DNA of 64,000 bases from Paenibacillus sp. 481. Lineage in GTDB: Bacteria; Bacillota; Bacilli; Paenibacillales; Paenibacillaceae. The stretch covers positions 3,117,501 through 3,181,500 of the forward strand of contig NZ_CP075175.1 of assembly GCF_021223605.1 (NCBI RefSeq). Reading direction: 5' to 3'. Numbering within the stretch: the stretch's first letter is position 1; each line of letters starts with the position of its first letter. Both the position numbers and the translations under genes were made by a program. The notes beneath the pieces were generated by a model. That model did no database searches, was not told the origin of the DNA, and saw only the letters and a list, made by a program, of their open reading frames with translations. Shown here in pieces: positions 51,839-61,722 of this stretch.

Positions 51839-53032
51839 ATGCTGTTCGAACATGGCAAACTTAGCGTTCGCCGTCTCGTTGATCAAGATGCTGAATTGCT
51901 CGTAAAGTGGCTCTCCAATCCGGTAGTGTTGGAATATTATGAAGGTCGTGATCGCCCACATGATTTGAAGCTGGTGCGGGAACATTTTTATGATGATGAA
52001 TATGATGGGGAAGTAAAATGCATTGTTGAATATGATGAGCAGCCGATTGGCTATTTACAGTTCTATCCGTTGGGCGAAGAGGAACGAGTAAGCTACGGAT
52101 ATGCCGAGCCAGAGGTAGGCTCCGGTGCAGGTGCGAAATTGGGCCGTATTTTTGGTACGGACCAATTTATTGGGGAAGTAGATTATTGGAATAAGGGGAT
52201 CGGGCAACAATTAGTTCGGGCCACAGCGAATTATTTGGTTCACGAATGTGGGGCAGACCAAATTGTAATGGACCCTCAGGCAAGGAACGAGCGAGCTATT
52301 GCGTGCTACGAGAAGTGCGGATATAAGAAGGTGAAATTATTGCCTGCAAATGAACTGCACGAAGGTGAACTACGGGATTGTTGGTTAATGGAGTACACTG
52401 CTAGGGCAACAAGACCGGAAGAGAAGTGGTTGGAGTGGGCGAAGCAAATTCAAGCGATTGCGCAAACGGGCTTAACGTATTGCAAGGACGTGTATGATCT
52501 AGAACGTTATGAAATGTTAAGAGAGATGAGCGTCGATATTTTGGCAAACTACACGTTCGCCAGTAAGGATCAAGTGCGAATGAGCTTTGCCAATGAAACG
52601 GGATATGCTACGCCTAAGGTGGACGTTCGGGCTGTCGTGTTTAAAGGGAATCAGATCTTATTAGTAAGGGAAAAGGTGGACGGTGCATGGGCGCTGCCAG
52701 GAGGATGGGCGGATATTGGGTGTTCACCGACCGAGGTTGCTGTTAAAGAAGTGAGTGAGGAAGCGGGATTCACGGTAAAGGCAAAGCGGCTACTTGCGGT
52801 ATTGGATAAGAAGTACCATCAGCATCCACCGGAACCGTATCATGTGTACAAGCTGTTTATTGAATGTGAAATTGTTGGCGGGGAGGCAGCGGTGGGCACG
52901 GAAACGAGTGCGGTCCAATTTTTTGCGGAGCACGATTTGCCGTCGCTTTCTTTGGAGCGGAATACACCTGCGCAGATCAGAACGATGTTTGAATTTTTAA
53001 AAGACCCGCATAAAACGGTGATTGTGGATTAA
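51839..53032 (+). CDS. GNAT acetyltransferase fused to a NUDIX hydrolase
   Basis: 397 residues. Residues 1-187 are a GNAT domain of the aminoglycoside 6'-acetyltransferase type (RRLVDQDAELLVKWLSNPVV, then YWNKGIGQQLVR as acetyl-CoA loop and ERAIACYEKCGYKKV). Residues 195-250 form a helical NUDIX N-terminal region, and 255-397 the NUDIX fold with the box GGWADIGCSPTEVAVKEVSE, then EAGF. In that box the usual GE is GC and the usual Arg is Lys, while the EVxEE core is kept. Aminoglycoside modification is possible for the first half but unproved. GAGGGGGAG precedes the start. A decayed copy of the first half lies at 48945. Confidence 0.88.
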   Translation: MLFEHGKLSVRRLVDQDAELLVKWLSNPVVLEYYEGRDRPHDLKLVREHFYDDEYDGEVKCIVEYDEQPIGYLQFYPLGEEERVSYGYAEPEVGSGAGAKLGRIFGTDQFIGEVDYWNKGIGQQLVRATANYLVHECGADQIVMDPQARNERAIACYEKCGYKKVKLLPANELHEGELRDCWLMEYTARATRPEEKWLEWAKQIQAIAQTGLTYCKDVYDLERYEMLREMSVDILANYTFASKDQVRMSFANETGYATPKVDVRAVVFKGNQILLVREKVDGAWALPGGWADIGCSPTEVAVKEVSEEAGFTVKAKRLLAVLDKKYHQHPPEPYHVYKLFIECEIVGGEAAVGTETSAVQFFAEHDLPSLSLERNTPAQIRTMFEFLKDPHKTVIVD

Positions 53033-53168
53033 GCTGTCTGGTCAATTTGCACATCTCCATACCGAATACAAAGATGGAGAGAACAGAATTACGGTTACGG
53101 TTGTCAATCATCGCGAGCATACTAAACCTACGTCAATACAAGATCGATGTGTTCGCAAAAGAGATATC

Positions 53169-53202
53169 GAAAAAGGCCACCCATAGTGGGATGGCCTTTC
53201 TT
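53169..53202. terminator. Bidirectional terminator between GNAT-NUDIX and the acyltransferase
   Basis: AAAAAGGCCACCC and TGGCCTTTCTT pair with a small internal loop around ATAGTGGGA. T-runs exist on both strands, and it touches the 3' end of the convergent gene. Confidence 0.8.
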
Positions 53203-54230
53203 CACATATTATGTTTGCTCTCAACGAAAATTTTGCGATTCAGCCCGTTTAAAAACCGCCCAAAGCGAGCAGCGACCTTATCTCTTGAGAGCAACAAGGT
53301 CACGACAACAGAACTTCCCACAATAATAGCCAACTGCATGGCATGGCTAGGCACAAGCGGTGATATCGCTAGTACGATACTAATCAAGTAGGTGTGAAGC
53401 AAATACACCGACATCGTATTTTTTCCAATCTTACTTAGTAAGGTTTGTGTCTGCGGAATCAAATTGATAAACACATACACAAACGCGAAGCTTATGCCGT
53501 AAACGAATGCAGCCAAAACAATACTTTGCAAATCACTTCTTTCAAATTCGGCATACACACGATCAGCCCACAAAAATTCGACGGGGATACGGGATTGCGT
53601 AACAAACCAAATCGCTACCACAACACCGAGGATAGTCATCACAATAGACGGTATTTTTCCAAATGCTCTTAGCTTCTGCAATGTTCCCTTATTCGTATAG
53701 TAGCCTGCCAAAAAGAATGGGGTAAATACCAATGTACGCGACAAGGACATAAACACATCGAATTCTGTAAACATACGGGCTACAAGGCCAATTACAACAC
53801 TAACAACAAGTACATTTTTAATTTTCAACATATCTGGCAGCAGCAATCGCCACAAAAACATGGAAAAGAGATACCACAATGCCCAACCAGGAGTGAAAAA
53901 AGAAAAAAGTTGTATCGTAGCAACCCCTTTGCCCACACCCGTAAACCAACCTGATGCGAGCTGCAAGAAGTTCCATATCACATTAAAAAAGAGGAACGGT
54001 ACGAGCAGATTTTTTACCGCGTTATTACGGCCTTTTTCAATATTTTTGGATAAGTAGCCGGATATAAACACGAACACAGGCATATGAAACAAATAAATGA
54101 ACACATACATCATTTCGGCCAGTTCATACTCTTTCCGCAAATACTCTAGGCCGTGCCCCAACACGACTAGAAACATTAACAGACCTTTACAGTTGTCGAT
54201 TAAATAATCTCTTTGTTGTTGTGTCTCCAT
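53202..54230 (-). CDS. Integral membrane acyltransferase (acyltransferase 3 family)
   Basis: 342 residues with about ten hydrophobic segments. The N-terminal RDYLIDNCKGLLMFLVVLGH (His following the first helix) and the later FHMPVFVFISGYL are signatures of the acyltransferase-3/OafA-like family, in the branch related to fucose 4-O-acetylases. It would transfer acetyl groups to a cell-envelope polymer or glycan. Its start is 1 bp after the bceB-like stop, so it probably belongs to the peptide-antibiotic resistance operon. Confidence 0.85.
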   Translation of the reverse strand: METQQQRDYLIDNCKGLLMFLVVLGHGLEYLRKEYELAEMMYVFIYLFHMPVFVFISGYLSKNIEKGRNNAVKNLLVPFLFFNVIWNFLQLASGWFTGVGKGVATIQLFSFFTPGWALWYLFSMFLWRLLLPDMLKIKNVLVVSVVIGLVARMFTEFDVFMSLSRTLVFTPFFLAGYYTNKGTLQKLRAFGKIPSIVMTILGVVVAIWFVTQSRIPVEFLWADRVYAEFERSDLQSIVLAAFVYGISFAFVYVFINLIPQTQTLLSKIGKNTMSVYLLHTYLISIVLAISPLVPSHAMQLAIIVGSSVVVTLLLSRDKVAARFGRFLNGLNRKIFVESKHNM

Positions 54231-54231
54231 G

Positions 54232-56133
54232 TTATTTATTCACAATCCGATTATATGAATGAATCGTTAACACGTAATACATCAAATAAATAACGCCATA
54301 CGCTGCGGTAGCATACGTAAACGAAGTGATGCTCTCGCGAAGGTCCATGTTGTATTGCAAAGCAACCGACAGGACTAACATCCCTGCATTCAGCATTCCA
54401 ACGACTAGCGGGAGGAGAAACACAAACAACGTTTGCTTACGTATCGTTCTTCGTACATCTTTCCGGCTTACGCCGATTTTGCGTAAAATCGCATATCGAG
54501 GTTGATCGGCATGCGCCTCGGTTAGCTGCTTAAAGTAAATGACACTTCCTGTGGCTGCTAGCAGGACTAGCGCTAAGGAGCTGACGACAAATATTTTCAT
54601 CCCTGTAAATGCTTTTAATTCGGTGTATTCATCATAAAATGTCATCATCTGCGCATCATCACCAGCGAGCTTCATGATGAGTTCAGACGTTTCTTTCGTC
54701 GTTTGTTCGTCGTCTACTGTATATGCCTTATAGGTGATCGGGCTCACCTGATCAGCGATACGGTTAAACATTGAATCGTCAACGACAAGGTATAACAGCT
54801 CTGGGCCAGATGTTAGTCTTAGCGACTGTTCTTCAAGTTTCACAAGCTCGAGCTTAGTCATTTGATTCCCTTGTGGGAGTGGCACTTTCACGTTTACCTC
54901 GTGACCACTAAACGTTTCGGCAGGTTGATTAATAAATTGTTTAAGTGCTACCGCTTGTCCACCAGTTAAGTCGGGTATCGAAAGATGCTCCCAATTTAAA
55001 GCTTGCTTGATCATGTCGAACGTATTTTCCGAGATCAAATGAAGCCCAAGCTCTTCCTTCTGATTGCCCTGAAACGGAGCCGAACTATTTCCTTTCACTT
55101 GAACGACCGGAATATCGAGCTGGTCGATGATCGGATGTTCGCTATCCGCAGCAATGAGCCGCTCGAATTGCTTGTCGACCGCATCGCCCTTGGACAGATG
55201 CAGATAACTAAACGGAGCGGACGCGCGGGCTTCTTTCTCGACAGCAGCGTATTCCGAGAAAGCGGCTTGCACGTAAGGCAGCGCGGCAGTAATAAGTAGC
55301 GCAATGACCGTCAGCATTAGCGCGTTCCCCTTAATCCGATACAGCAAGTTGGACGTCCCGATGATATTAATTCCGTTGTAGTAACGGGCCTTATTGTGTT
55401 GAGCGCGCTTCAGCAAATATACCGTCAACGAACGGAACAATACATACGTTCCAACGACCGCAATAGGCATAGCTAGCATAGCCATAGCGTTGAACATGAG
55501 CCAATAGCTGCCTCCAAGCAGCACGACTGCAACGATAGCAGCAATAAGAGATGCCTTCGGTACTTGCTCCCCTTTTTTCTCGGCTTGGAATAAATCAATA
55601 AGCTTAAAGCGATAAATTAACAAATACGATTGCACAGATGTAAACAGCATAATGCCAATAAATACGATAGCCGTTGTCAAGATAGCTTCCATAGGGATAC
55701 TAAAACCGACCTCAATCGGTAAGCCCAGCAGCTGTAACAGCAGCATCAAGAACAAGCGGGAGAATAAAATGCCTAACGCAAGTCCGAATTGTAAGGTAAT
55801 CGCGCCAATAATCATATTTTCAAAAAAGAGCATGCGTGCAATTACTTTTTTTCGTACCCCGAGTAGGGAGTACAGGCCGACTTCCTTTTTGCGCTTTTTG
55901 GTAAAGAATGCATTCGAGTAGCCAATAAACACAATTAAAAAGCCAATCAAAATGTAAGAAGTTTGTGACATCGAGCTATCCATATGCTGCACCGTAGCTG
56001 TAATTTTTGGGATATACATGAAAGAATTGAACGTATAGAAGATGACGATACTAATGACCATGGACATAAAATAGAGCAGGTAGTTTTTGATATTCCCCTT
56101 TATATTTTTTTGCGCCAAACTAAATAACGTCAC
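54232..56133 (-). CDS. BceB-type ABC transporter permease
   Basis: 633 residues from GTG 56133, six to seven bases after GGAGGTG; the open frame continues upstream but overlaps the ATPase gene. The FtsX-like arrangement has ten membrane segments with a large extracellular domain between helices 7 and 8 (about 305-510), typical of BceB permeases that bind bacitracin or lantibiotic complexes. It overlaps the ATPase gene by 14 bp. With BceRS-like regulators encoded divergently it forms a sensing and detoxification module. Confidence 0.92.
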   Translation of the reverse strand: MTLFSLAQKNIKGNIKNYLLYFMSMVISIVIFYTFNSFMYIPKITATVQHMDSSMSQTSYILIGFLIVFIGYSNAFFTKKRKKEVGLYSLLGVRKKVIARMLFFENMIIGAITLQFGLALGILFSRLFLMLLLQLLGLPIEVGFSIPMEAILTTAIVFIGIMLFTSVQSYLLIYRFKLIDLFQAEKKGEQVPKASLIAAIVAVVLLGGSYWLMFNAMAMLAMPIAVVGTYVLFRSLTVYLLKRAQHNKARYYNGINIIGTSNLLYRIKGNALMLTVIALLITAALPYVQAAFSEYAAVEKEARASAPFSYLHLSKGDAVDKQFERLIAADSEHPIIDQLDIPVVQVKGNSSAPFQGNQKEELGLHLISENTFDMIKQALNWEHLSIPDLTGGQAVALKQFINQPAETFSGHEVNVKVPLPQGNQMTKLELVKLEEQSLRLTSGPELLYLVVDDSMFNRIADQVSPITYKAYTVDDEQTTKETSELIMKLAGDDAQMMTFYDEYTELKAFTGMKIFVVSSLALVLLAATGSVIYFKQLTEAHADQPRYAILRKIGVSRKDVRRTIRKQTLFVFLLPLVVGMLNAGMLVLSVALQYNMDLRESITSFTYATAAYGVIYLMYYVLTIHSYNRIVNK

Positions 56134-56887
56134 TAGTACCACCTCCGAGCACGGATAATACATCAAGTATTTTTTTGAAAAAGAGCTTGCGCGAGTCATT
56201 GCCTTTTACCAATTCAGTAAACATGCTGCCATCTTTAATAAAGAGGACGCGCTGGCAGTAGCTAGCGGCAAAAGCATCGTGTGTAACCATCAAAATCGTT
56301 GCCTTATCTTCCTGACTCAACTGCTGCAAGCTTTCTAGCAAGTCGGTAGCCGATTTTGAATCCAAGGCGCCAGTCGGCTCATCCGCTAAAATTAAACTCG
56401 GTTTCGACACGATGGCACGGGCAGCTGCCGTGCGCTGTTTTTGCCCACCCGAAATTTGATACGGGTATTTATCCAATAGAGAGCTAATCCCAACACGCCC
56501 CGCAATGTCAGCTACTCTTTGCTCAATTTCCTGCGCATCCATGTTGGCTAAGGCCAATGGCAGCAAAATATTATCTCTCACCGTTAAGGTATCTAATAAA
56601 TTATAGTCCTGAAAAATAAAGCCGAGCTTGTCACGACGGAAATGGGATAGCTGTTCTTCATTCATATTTAAAATGTTCGTCCCGTCGATCCATATTTCAC
56701 CCGTCGTCGGCTGATCGATAGTTGCTAAAATATTAAGCAGCGTAGATTTTCCCGCACCCGAAGGCCCCATAATGCCGACAAACTCGCCTTCCTGTACCGT
56801 AAAATCCACCTCATGCAAGGCTGTAAATGTATTTCCTCTGGCCCCGTATACTTTTTCAACTTGCTTGATTTCAACGATTGGTTTCAT
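56120..56887 (-). CDS. BceA-type ABC transporter ATP-binding protein
   Basis: 255 residues. Walker A is GPSGAGKS, the signature is ISGGQKQR, Walker B is [12 protein letters not shown], and the H-loop is VTHD. The [16 protein letters not shown] segment is typical of the MacB/BceA group. It is first in the operon with the permease and the acyltransferase. GGAGGATAAC precedes the start. Confidence 0.95.
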   Translation of the reverse strand: MKPIVEIKQVEKVYGARGNTFTALHEVDFTVQEGEFVGIMGPSGAGKSTLLNILATIDQPTTGEIWIDGTNILNMNEEQLSHFRRDKLGFIFQDYNLLDTLTVRDNILLPLALANMDAQEIEQRVADIAGRVGISSLLDKYPYQISGGQKQRTAAARAIVSKPSLILADEPTGALDSKSATDLLESLQQLSQEDKATILMVTHDAFAASYCQRVLFIKDGSMFTELVKGNDSRKLFFKKILDVLSVLGGGTSDVI

Positions 56888-56950
56888 GTATGTTATCCTC
56901 CACTTCAGAAGCTCATGTTCGCTTTATACGTTCATTGTAGCTCGTGCAAT

Positions 56951-56988
56951 CTTACAATGCCCTTACAGTTTGAAGGGCCAACCTTACA
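56951..56988. promoter_or_regulatory. Candidate response-regulator operator (three CTTACA repeats)
   Basis: CTTACA starts at 56951, 56962 and 56983, giving spacings of 11 and 21 bp, close to one and two helical turns, on the same face of the DNA. Read towards bceA it is TGTAAG. OmpR-type regulators bind such direct repeats. It lies 64-101 bp upstream of the bceA-like start in the divergent region between the transporter and its two-component genes. Confidence 0.6.
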
Positions 56989-57119
56989 TCATTGATGGGG
57001 AGTCCATAAAGCTCATCCCTGCATGTCGGTCTTGGCTAAGTGGAGTATGTACGGGGTATACTGGTTGCAGTTATACGTCTTATCTAACTTTAATATGGGC
57101 TTTTTTCGGGAGAATATTG

Positions 57120-57794
57120 ATGAAAATAATGATTGTTGAAGATGAAGCTACGATTCGTGATATGGTCGGTGAGATTTTAGAAAAATGGGGGTTTGAAGTT
57201 GTTAAGGTGGAGGATTTTAACCATGTGTTGGAAATGTTTCTAAAAGAAAATCCACAGCTCGTATTATTGGATATTAACTTGCCCTTCTTTGATGGATTTC
57301 ATTGGTGCAGCCAAATTAGAGAGCATTCCAAAGCGCCTATCATCTTTCTATCGTCACGAGATACACCGATGGATATGGTGATGTCGATGAATATGGGCGG
57401 GGATGATTATGTTAATAAGCCGTTCCATACGGATGTGTTAATGGCCAAAATTAATGCCTTGCTGCGGCGAACGTATGCCTACGTTGCGGACATCGTAGTG
57501 CATGTAATCGAGCATGATGGTGTGGTGCTCGATCTTAATACGAACGAATTGTCGCATCACCATCACAAGATTGAACTGACGAAAAATGAATTTATTATTT
57601 TACGGCTGCTTATGCAACATAAAGGGACGATCGTAAGTCGGGTAAGCATTATGCGCAGCTTGTGGGCGGATGAAAGATTCGTCGATGAAAATGCACTGTC
57701 CGTGAATATGACACGTATCCGTAAAAAGCTGGCTGAGCTAGGCAAGGAAGATTTCATTACGACGAAGAAAGGGTACGGGTATATCATTGTATGA
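57120..57794 (+). CDS. BceR-type (OmpR family) response regulator
   Basis: 224 residues from ATG 57120 after GGGAGAATATTG; the open frame reaches back to 56772 but runs antisense through bceA. The receiver domain starts MKIMIVEDEATIRDMVGEIL with Asp51 as phosphoacceptor. The winged-helix domain covers about 128-222 (LTKNEFIILRLLMQHKGTIV, VNMTRIRKKL). It overlaps the kinase gene by 4 bp (ATGA). It probably controls the divergent ABC operon. Confidence 0.93.
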   Translation: MKIMIVEDEATIRDMVGEILEKWGFEVVKVEDFNHVLEMFLKENPQLVLLDINLPFFDGFHWCSQIREHSKAPIIFLSSRDTPMDMVMSMNMGGDDYVNKPFHTDVLMAKINALLRRTYAYVADIVVHVIEHDGVVLDLNTNELSHHHHKIELTKNEFIILRLLMQHKGTIVSRVSIMRSLWADERFVDENALSVNMTRIRKKLAELGKEDFITTKKGYGYIIV

Positions 57795-58822
57795 GTTTCT
57801 TAGCGTATGTAAAGGATAAGCGATTTTTTCTCATCTTGTACTTCGTATTGATGCTATTCGTTTCCTTAATCATGCTGACGACGAATGGGAATTGGAATCT
57901 TGCTGCTTCCAATCTCCTGTACACGCATGTGATCGGCCTCTTTCTCGTAAGTATGTACATCATCGGTGGATATTATTATCGTCGGTCTTTTTATATCGAA
58001 TTAAAGGAAATGATGCATAACAAAAAGGAAGATTTCCTTGTCGCTTTGCCCGAACCGCAAAATGAGGAACAAGCTTTATTTGTCGAGGTCATTAAAAAGA
58101 TGCAGAACACGCATTATAAGCAGATGCGCAAGTTCATGCACGAGAAACGGGATCATCAAGATTTTATTATGTCATGGATTCATGAGGTGAAGCTTCCGAT
58201 TGCGGCAAGCGGCCTGCTGCTGGAGAACCGTGCAGGGAAGACGGTCGATTTTTTGGCCGATAAGTTAGAAGATGAGCTTAATAAAATGGACAGCTATGTG
58301 GAGCAAGCCCTTTACTATTCACGAATTGATTCGTTCTCTAAAGATTATTTCATTACGGATGTAGCGCTCGATCAAATCGTGAAAAAAAGTGTAAAAAAGT
58401 ATGCGAAGCTGTTTATTACAAAGCGGGTGCGCTTTCAGATGAATGAGGGAGAGCGACTGGTGCAAAGTGATAGTAAATGGCTTGTTTTTATGATGGATCA
58501 AATGGTAGCGAATGCGTTGAAATATGTGCATGAAGCGGGTGAAATCTCCTTTAAGGTGGAGGAGGATAGCACAGAGAAGCGTTTGCTCATTCAAGACTCA
58601 GGAATCGGAATTAAGCCGGAGGATTTACCGCGCGTATTTGAGCGGGGGTTTACGGGGGCGAATGGAAGAACGCATGCGAAATCGACGGGAATGGGGCTAT
58701 ATTTAGCGAAGCAGATGGCGTTGAAGTTAGGGCATAAGCTGTCTATTGAATCCGAAGAGGGCGCTTATACAAGGGTGACGATTCATTTTCCGAAAATAAG
58801 AAGTTATTATCACCTCTCTTGA
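57791..58822 (+). CDS. BceS-type intramembrane-sensing histidine kinase
   Basis: 343 residues. Two transmembrane helices (about 12-30 and 44-62) are separated by a loop of about ten residues, so it has no input domain and must sense through the ABC transporter. The H-box is MSWIHEVKLPIAA (His131); G-boxes are IQDSGIGIKPEDLP and STGMGLYLAKQMA. This is the BceS architecture in full. Confidence 0.93.
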   Translation: MSFLAYVKDKRFFLILYFVLMLFVSLIMLTTNGNWNLAASNLLYTHVIGLFLVSMYIIGGYYYRRSFYIELKEMMHNKKEDFLVALPEPQNEEQALFVEVIKKMQNTHYKQMRKFMHEKRDHQDFIMSWIHEVKLPIAASGLLLENRAGKTVDFLADKLEDELNKMDSYVEQALYYSRIDSFSKDYFITDVALDQIVKKSVKKYAKLFITKRVRFQMNEGERLVQSDSKWLVFMMDQMVANALKYVHEAGEISFKVEEDSTEKRLLIQDSGIGIKPEDLPRVFERGFTGANGRTHAKSTGMGLYLAKQMALKLGHKLSIESEEGAYTRVTIHFPKIRSYYHLS

Positions 58823-58850
58823 GGAAAAAAGAAGCTTTACCGTTACAGGA

Positions 58851-58901
58851 AAGGGCTGTCGCCTTAGTCATTTTATTGATGACTTGGGGGCAGCCCTTTT
58901 G
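58851..58901 (+). terminator. Terminator of the bceRS-like operon
   Basis: AAAGGGCTG and CAGCCCTTT form the outer stem with AGTCAT/ATGACT inside; TTTTG follows. Confidence 0.88.
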
Positions 58902-59038
58902 AGTTAATCCGGAGAAACGTTTATTTTGATCTAGTGCAAATGCAACATTTTGGAAATATATGCATCTAAGATAGAGGGATCGGATTATATTCCGCAGGAA
59001 ACTACCGAAATAGCAAATGTGCTGAGGGGGAATAGGGG

Positions 59039-59995
59039 ATGCAGAAGTTATCATTAGGCAAGACAGGTATACAGGTAAGTGCATTAACTCTAGGATGTAT
59101 GAACTTCGGGTCTCGTACAGATAAAGGGACATCCTATCGCTTATTAGATGAATTTGAGGCTTCTGGTGGTAACTTTTTGGATACAGCCAATAGTTATTCC
59201 TTCTGGATTGAAGGTTGTGTAGGTGGCGAAAGTGAATCGCTCCTTGGCCAGTGGATGAAAGAGCGGGGTAACCGAAGTCAAATGGTTGTTGCCACAAAGG
59301 TAGGACTGAATCCAAGTTATATCGGCGGTGGCATTGAACATAAAGAAGGTATGGGACGTAAAGCGATTGAAAAGGCGATAGATGAAAGCTTGCTGCGGCT
59401 CGGAACGGATTATGTTGATTTGTATTACGCTCATTTTGACGATAAAGATACCCCTCTAGAAGAGACGTTAGAGGCCTTGAATGGACTCGTTCAAGCAGGT
59501 AAGGTTAGGGAAATTGGATGTAGTAATTATGAGCTATCCCGAATTCAAGAGGCAAGAAGGATCAGCCAAGCGAATAACTGGTCATTGTACTCCTGTATCC
59601 AACAGCGTCACACGTATCTTCGCCCTCATAAAGACGCGGACTTCGGTATGCAAGTTGTTGTGGATGAGGAGATGCTGCACTACTTTAGAAGCGAAGAAGA
59701 TATTACACTCCTTGCCTATTCACCATTAATGAGTGGTGCATACACGCGACAACATGTATCTCTGCCAAAACAGTTCGAAGGAGAGGGCACGCAGGAGAGA
59801 ATGAAAGTGCTGAAGCAAGTGGCTGCTGAGACAGGTGGGACATTGAATCAGGTTGTGCTTGCTTGGATGATGCAACATGTGTCACCGTCGATACCGTTAG
59901 TTGCAGCAAGTGGGATGGAACAGCTGCGAGAAAATATTGGCGCTACTGGAATCCAACTAAGTCAAGGGCAGCTAGAGCGGTTAAATCGAGCATAA
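59039..59995 (+). CDS. Aldo/keto reductase
   Basis: 318 residues with a TIM-barrel AKR pattern. The catalytic tetrad is visible in FLDTANSY (Asp, Tyr), ATKVG (Lys) and YYAHFDD (His). It begins KLSLGKTGIQVSALTLGCMN. An NADPH-dependent carbonyl reductase; the substrate is unknown. GAGGGGGAATAGGGG precedes the start. Monocistronic. Confidence 0.92.
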   Translation: MQKLSLGKTGIQVSALTLGCMNFGSRTDKGTSYRLLDEFEASGGNFLDTANSYSFWIEGCVGGESESLLGQWMKERGNRSQMVVATKVGLNPSYIGGGIEHKEGMGRKAIEKAIDESLLRLGTDYVDLYYAHFDDKDTPLEETLEALNGLVQAGKVREIGCSNYELSRIQEARRISQANNWSLYSCIQQRHTYLRPHKDADFGMQVVVDEEMLHYFRSEEDITLLAYSPLMSGAYTRQHVSLPKQFEGEGTQERMKVLKQVAAETGGTLNQVVLAWMMQHVSPSIPLVAASGMEQLRENIGATGIQLSQGQLERLNRA

Positions 59996-60045
59996 CGGAG
60001 CATCTTCAGATATAGGGGGCGTGTGATTTATAGCGTCGCCACAAC

Positions 60046-60096
60046 AGAAACGGCGACCGCTCTCGGACTGGACTCCGAATAGCGATCGCCGTTTCG
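60046..60096. terminator. Hairpin between the aldo/keto reductase and dbpA
   Basis: AAACGGCGA-(C)-CGCT pairs with AGCG-(AT)-CGCCGTTT across a loop of about 19 bases. The plus strand continues CGTATAACGG and the minus strand TGTTGTGG, so T-runs are weak; it may act in both directions. Confidence 0.6.
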
Positions 60097-60104
60097 TATA
60101 ACGG

Positions 60105-61550
60105 TTACTTTTTCCCTCTACGCACCTTTAACAGTTTGCCTTTTACCGTCGTATCTTGCATCAATTCGAGTACAAGCGGCCCTTTGCCGTTCAAAATCTC
60201 GACATCTGTCACATGATCATATATCGTAATAATCCCAATATCGTCTGCGGTTACCCCGTCCAGCTTAGCGATGGTACCTACAAAGTCTACGGCTCTAAAT
60301 TTCTTCTTCTTGCCGCCATTAAAGTTAAGCTTCAAGATCTGCTTATTTAATTGCTCGCGCTTATCCTCTTTCGGCTCTTGTCTAACTTTAAGACTCTGCT
60401 CAAAATGCTCTCTGCGGCGATCAACAGCCTCATCAGAAGGCGCTTTTACGCGCGGAATTTCGAATCCAATATACGATTCAATATCGGACAAGCGATTGTT
60501 ATCCTTAGGTGTAACGAACGTAATCGCTTTACCCGTCTTACCTGCGCGTCCAGTACGTCCCACGCGATGCACATAGCTTTCCTTCTCAAGCGGAATATCG
60601 TAGTTAATGACATGGGTAATGTTCGTAATATCAATACCCCTAGCGGCTACATCTGTCGCAATCAAGTAACGGAATTGCCCTTTTCGGAACGCGTTCATGA
60701 CCTCGAATCGCTCATCCTGTTCCATACCGCCATGAATACGATCACAAGGATAATCGAGATCAGACATTTCTCTGAATAGGCGATCTACATGCTCTTGCGT
60801 ACGGCAAAAAATAATACAGCTGTCCGGACTTTCAACAATGAGTACATTTTGTAGCACAGACAGCTTGTCCGCGTCCATTACTTGAATAAGCGCGTGTTCA
60901 ATCGTAGCCGTTGTGACACCACTCGCTTGGATCTCAATTTCAACCGGACGATCCATATACTTGCGTGACAGCCTAGCTACATCCTCAGGGAAAGTAGCGG
61001 AAAATAACATCGTAACCCGCTCACGAGGCAGCGCTTGAATAATCGATTGAACCTGTTCAATAAAGCCCATATTTAGCATCTCATCTGCTTCATCAATAAC
61101 GAGATAAGCAATCCGCTCTAGCGATAGCGTACCGCGTTGAATATGGTCGAGTACGCGGCCTGGCGTGCCGACAGCCATATGCGTGCGTTGCTTTAACTCG
61201 GCCTTTTGCTCATGAAAAGGATGTCTCCCATAAAGAGCCGTCGCCTTAATCCGCTTAAAACGCCCAATATTCGTAATGTCGTCGTTGACCTGTAACGCAA
61301 GCTCACGGGTTGGCGTCAGGATTAGCGCCTGTGGCTTATTCTCGTTCCAATCGACGAGCTCACAGAGCGGGATACCGTAAGCGGCTGTTTTGCCGCTGCC
61401 TGTTTGTGATTTGACAACAAGATCCTTTTTCTCAAGCGCGACAGGGATAACTTTCGTTTGCACTTCTGTGGGGGTCTCATAGCCCAAGCTACTCAACGCT
61501 CTCACGATTTCTTCACTTAATTGATAATCTGTAAATTGCTTCTCGCTCAT
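60105..61550 (-). CDS. dbpA: DEAD-box RNA helicase of the DbpA/YxiN type
   Basis: 481 residues. The Q motif is [14 protein letters not shown], motif I SQTGSGKT, motif [10 protein letters not shown], motif III SAT, and motif [13 protein letters not shown]. The C-terminal 75 residues ([20 protein letters not shown]) form the RNA-binding domain that targets hairpin 92 of 23S rRNA in DbpA and Bacillus YxiN. It acts in assembly of the large ribosomal subunit. It is divergent from the LysR gene. Confidence 0.95.
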   Translation of the reverse strand: MSEKQFTDYQLSEEIVRALSSLGYETPTEVQTKVIPVALEKKDLVVKSQTGSGKTAAYGIPLCELVDWNENKPQALILTPTRELALQVNDDITNIGRFKRIKATALYGRHPFHEQKAELKQRTHMAVGTPGRVLDHIQRGTLSLERIAYLVIDEADEMLNMGFIEQVQSIIQALPRERVTMLFSATFPEDVARLSRKYMDRPVEIEIQASGVTTATIEHALIQVMDADKLSVLQNVLIVESPDSCIIFCRTQEHVDRLFREMSDLDYPCDRIHGGMEQDERFEVMNAFRKGQFRYLIATDVAARGIDITNITHVINYDIPLEKESYVHRVGRTGRAGKTGKAITFVTPKDNNRLSDIESYIGFEIPRVKAPSDEAVDRRREHFEQSLKVRQEPKEDKREQLNKQILKLNFNGGKKKKFRAVDFVGTIAKLDGVTADDIGIITIYDHVTDVEILNGKGPLVLELMQDTTVKGKLLKVRRGKK

Positions 61551-61722
61551 GATTAACCTCTTCTACGCTATATTCTATACATACAGAGTTCCACCGTTCA
61601 TCTTCCGTATACTTGTCTATTATACGCTGAATTTGATTTTAATGTTTGCTGCGTACACGAACGATTGGAGAGAGGTATACTTATTGCAGTGAAAGAATCA
61701 TATGGGCGAAGGAGGAAGAAGG

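Noticed and set aside
57032-57062. TTGGCT and TATACT as promoter of the BceRS-like genes
   Set aside because: The spacing is 19 bp and the -35 box is poor, so it was not listed as a feature.
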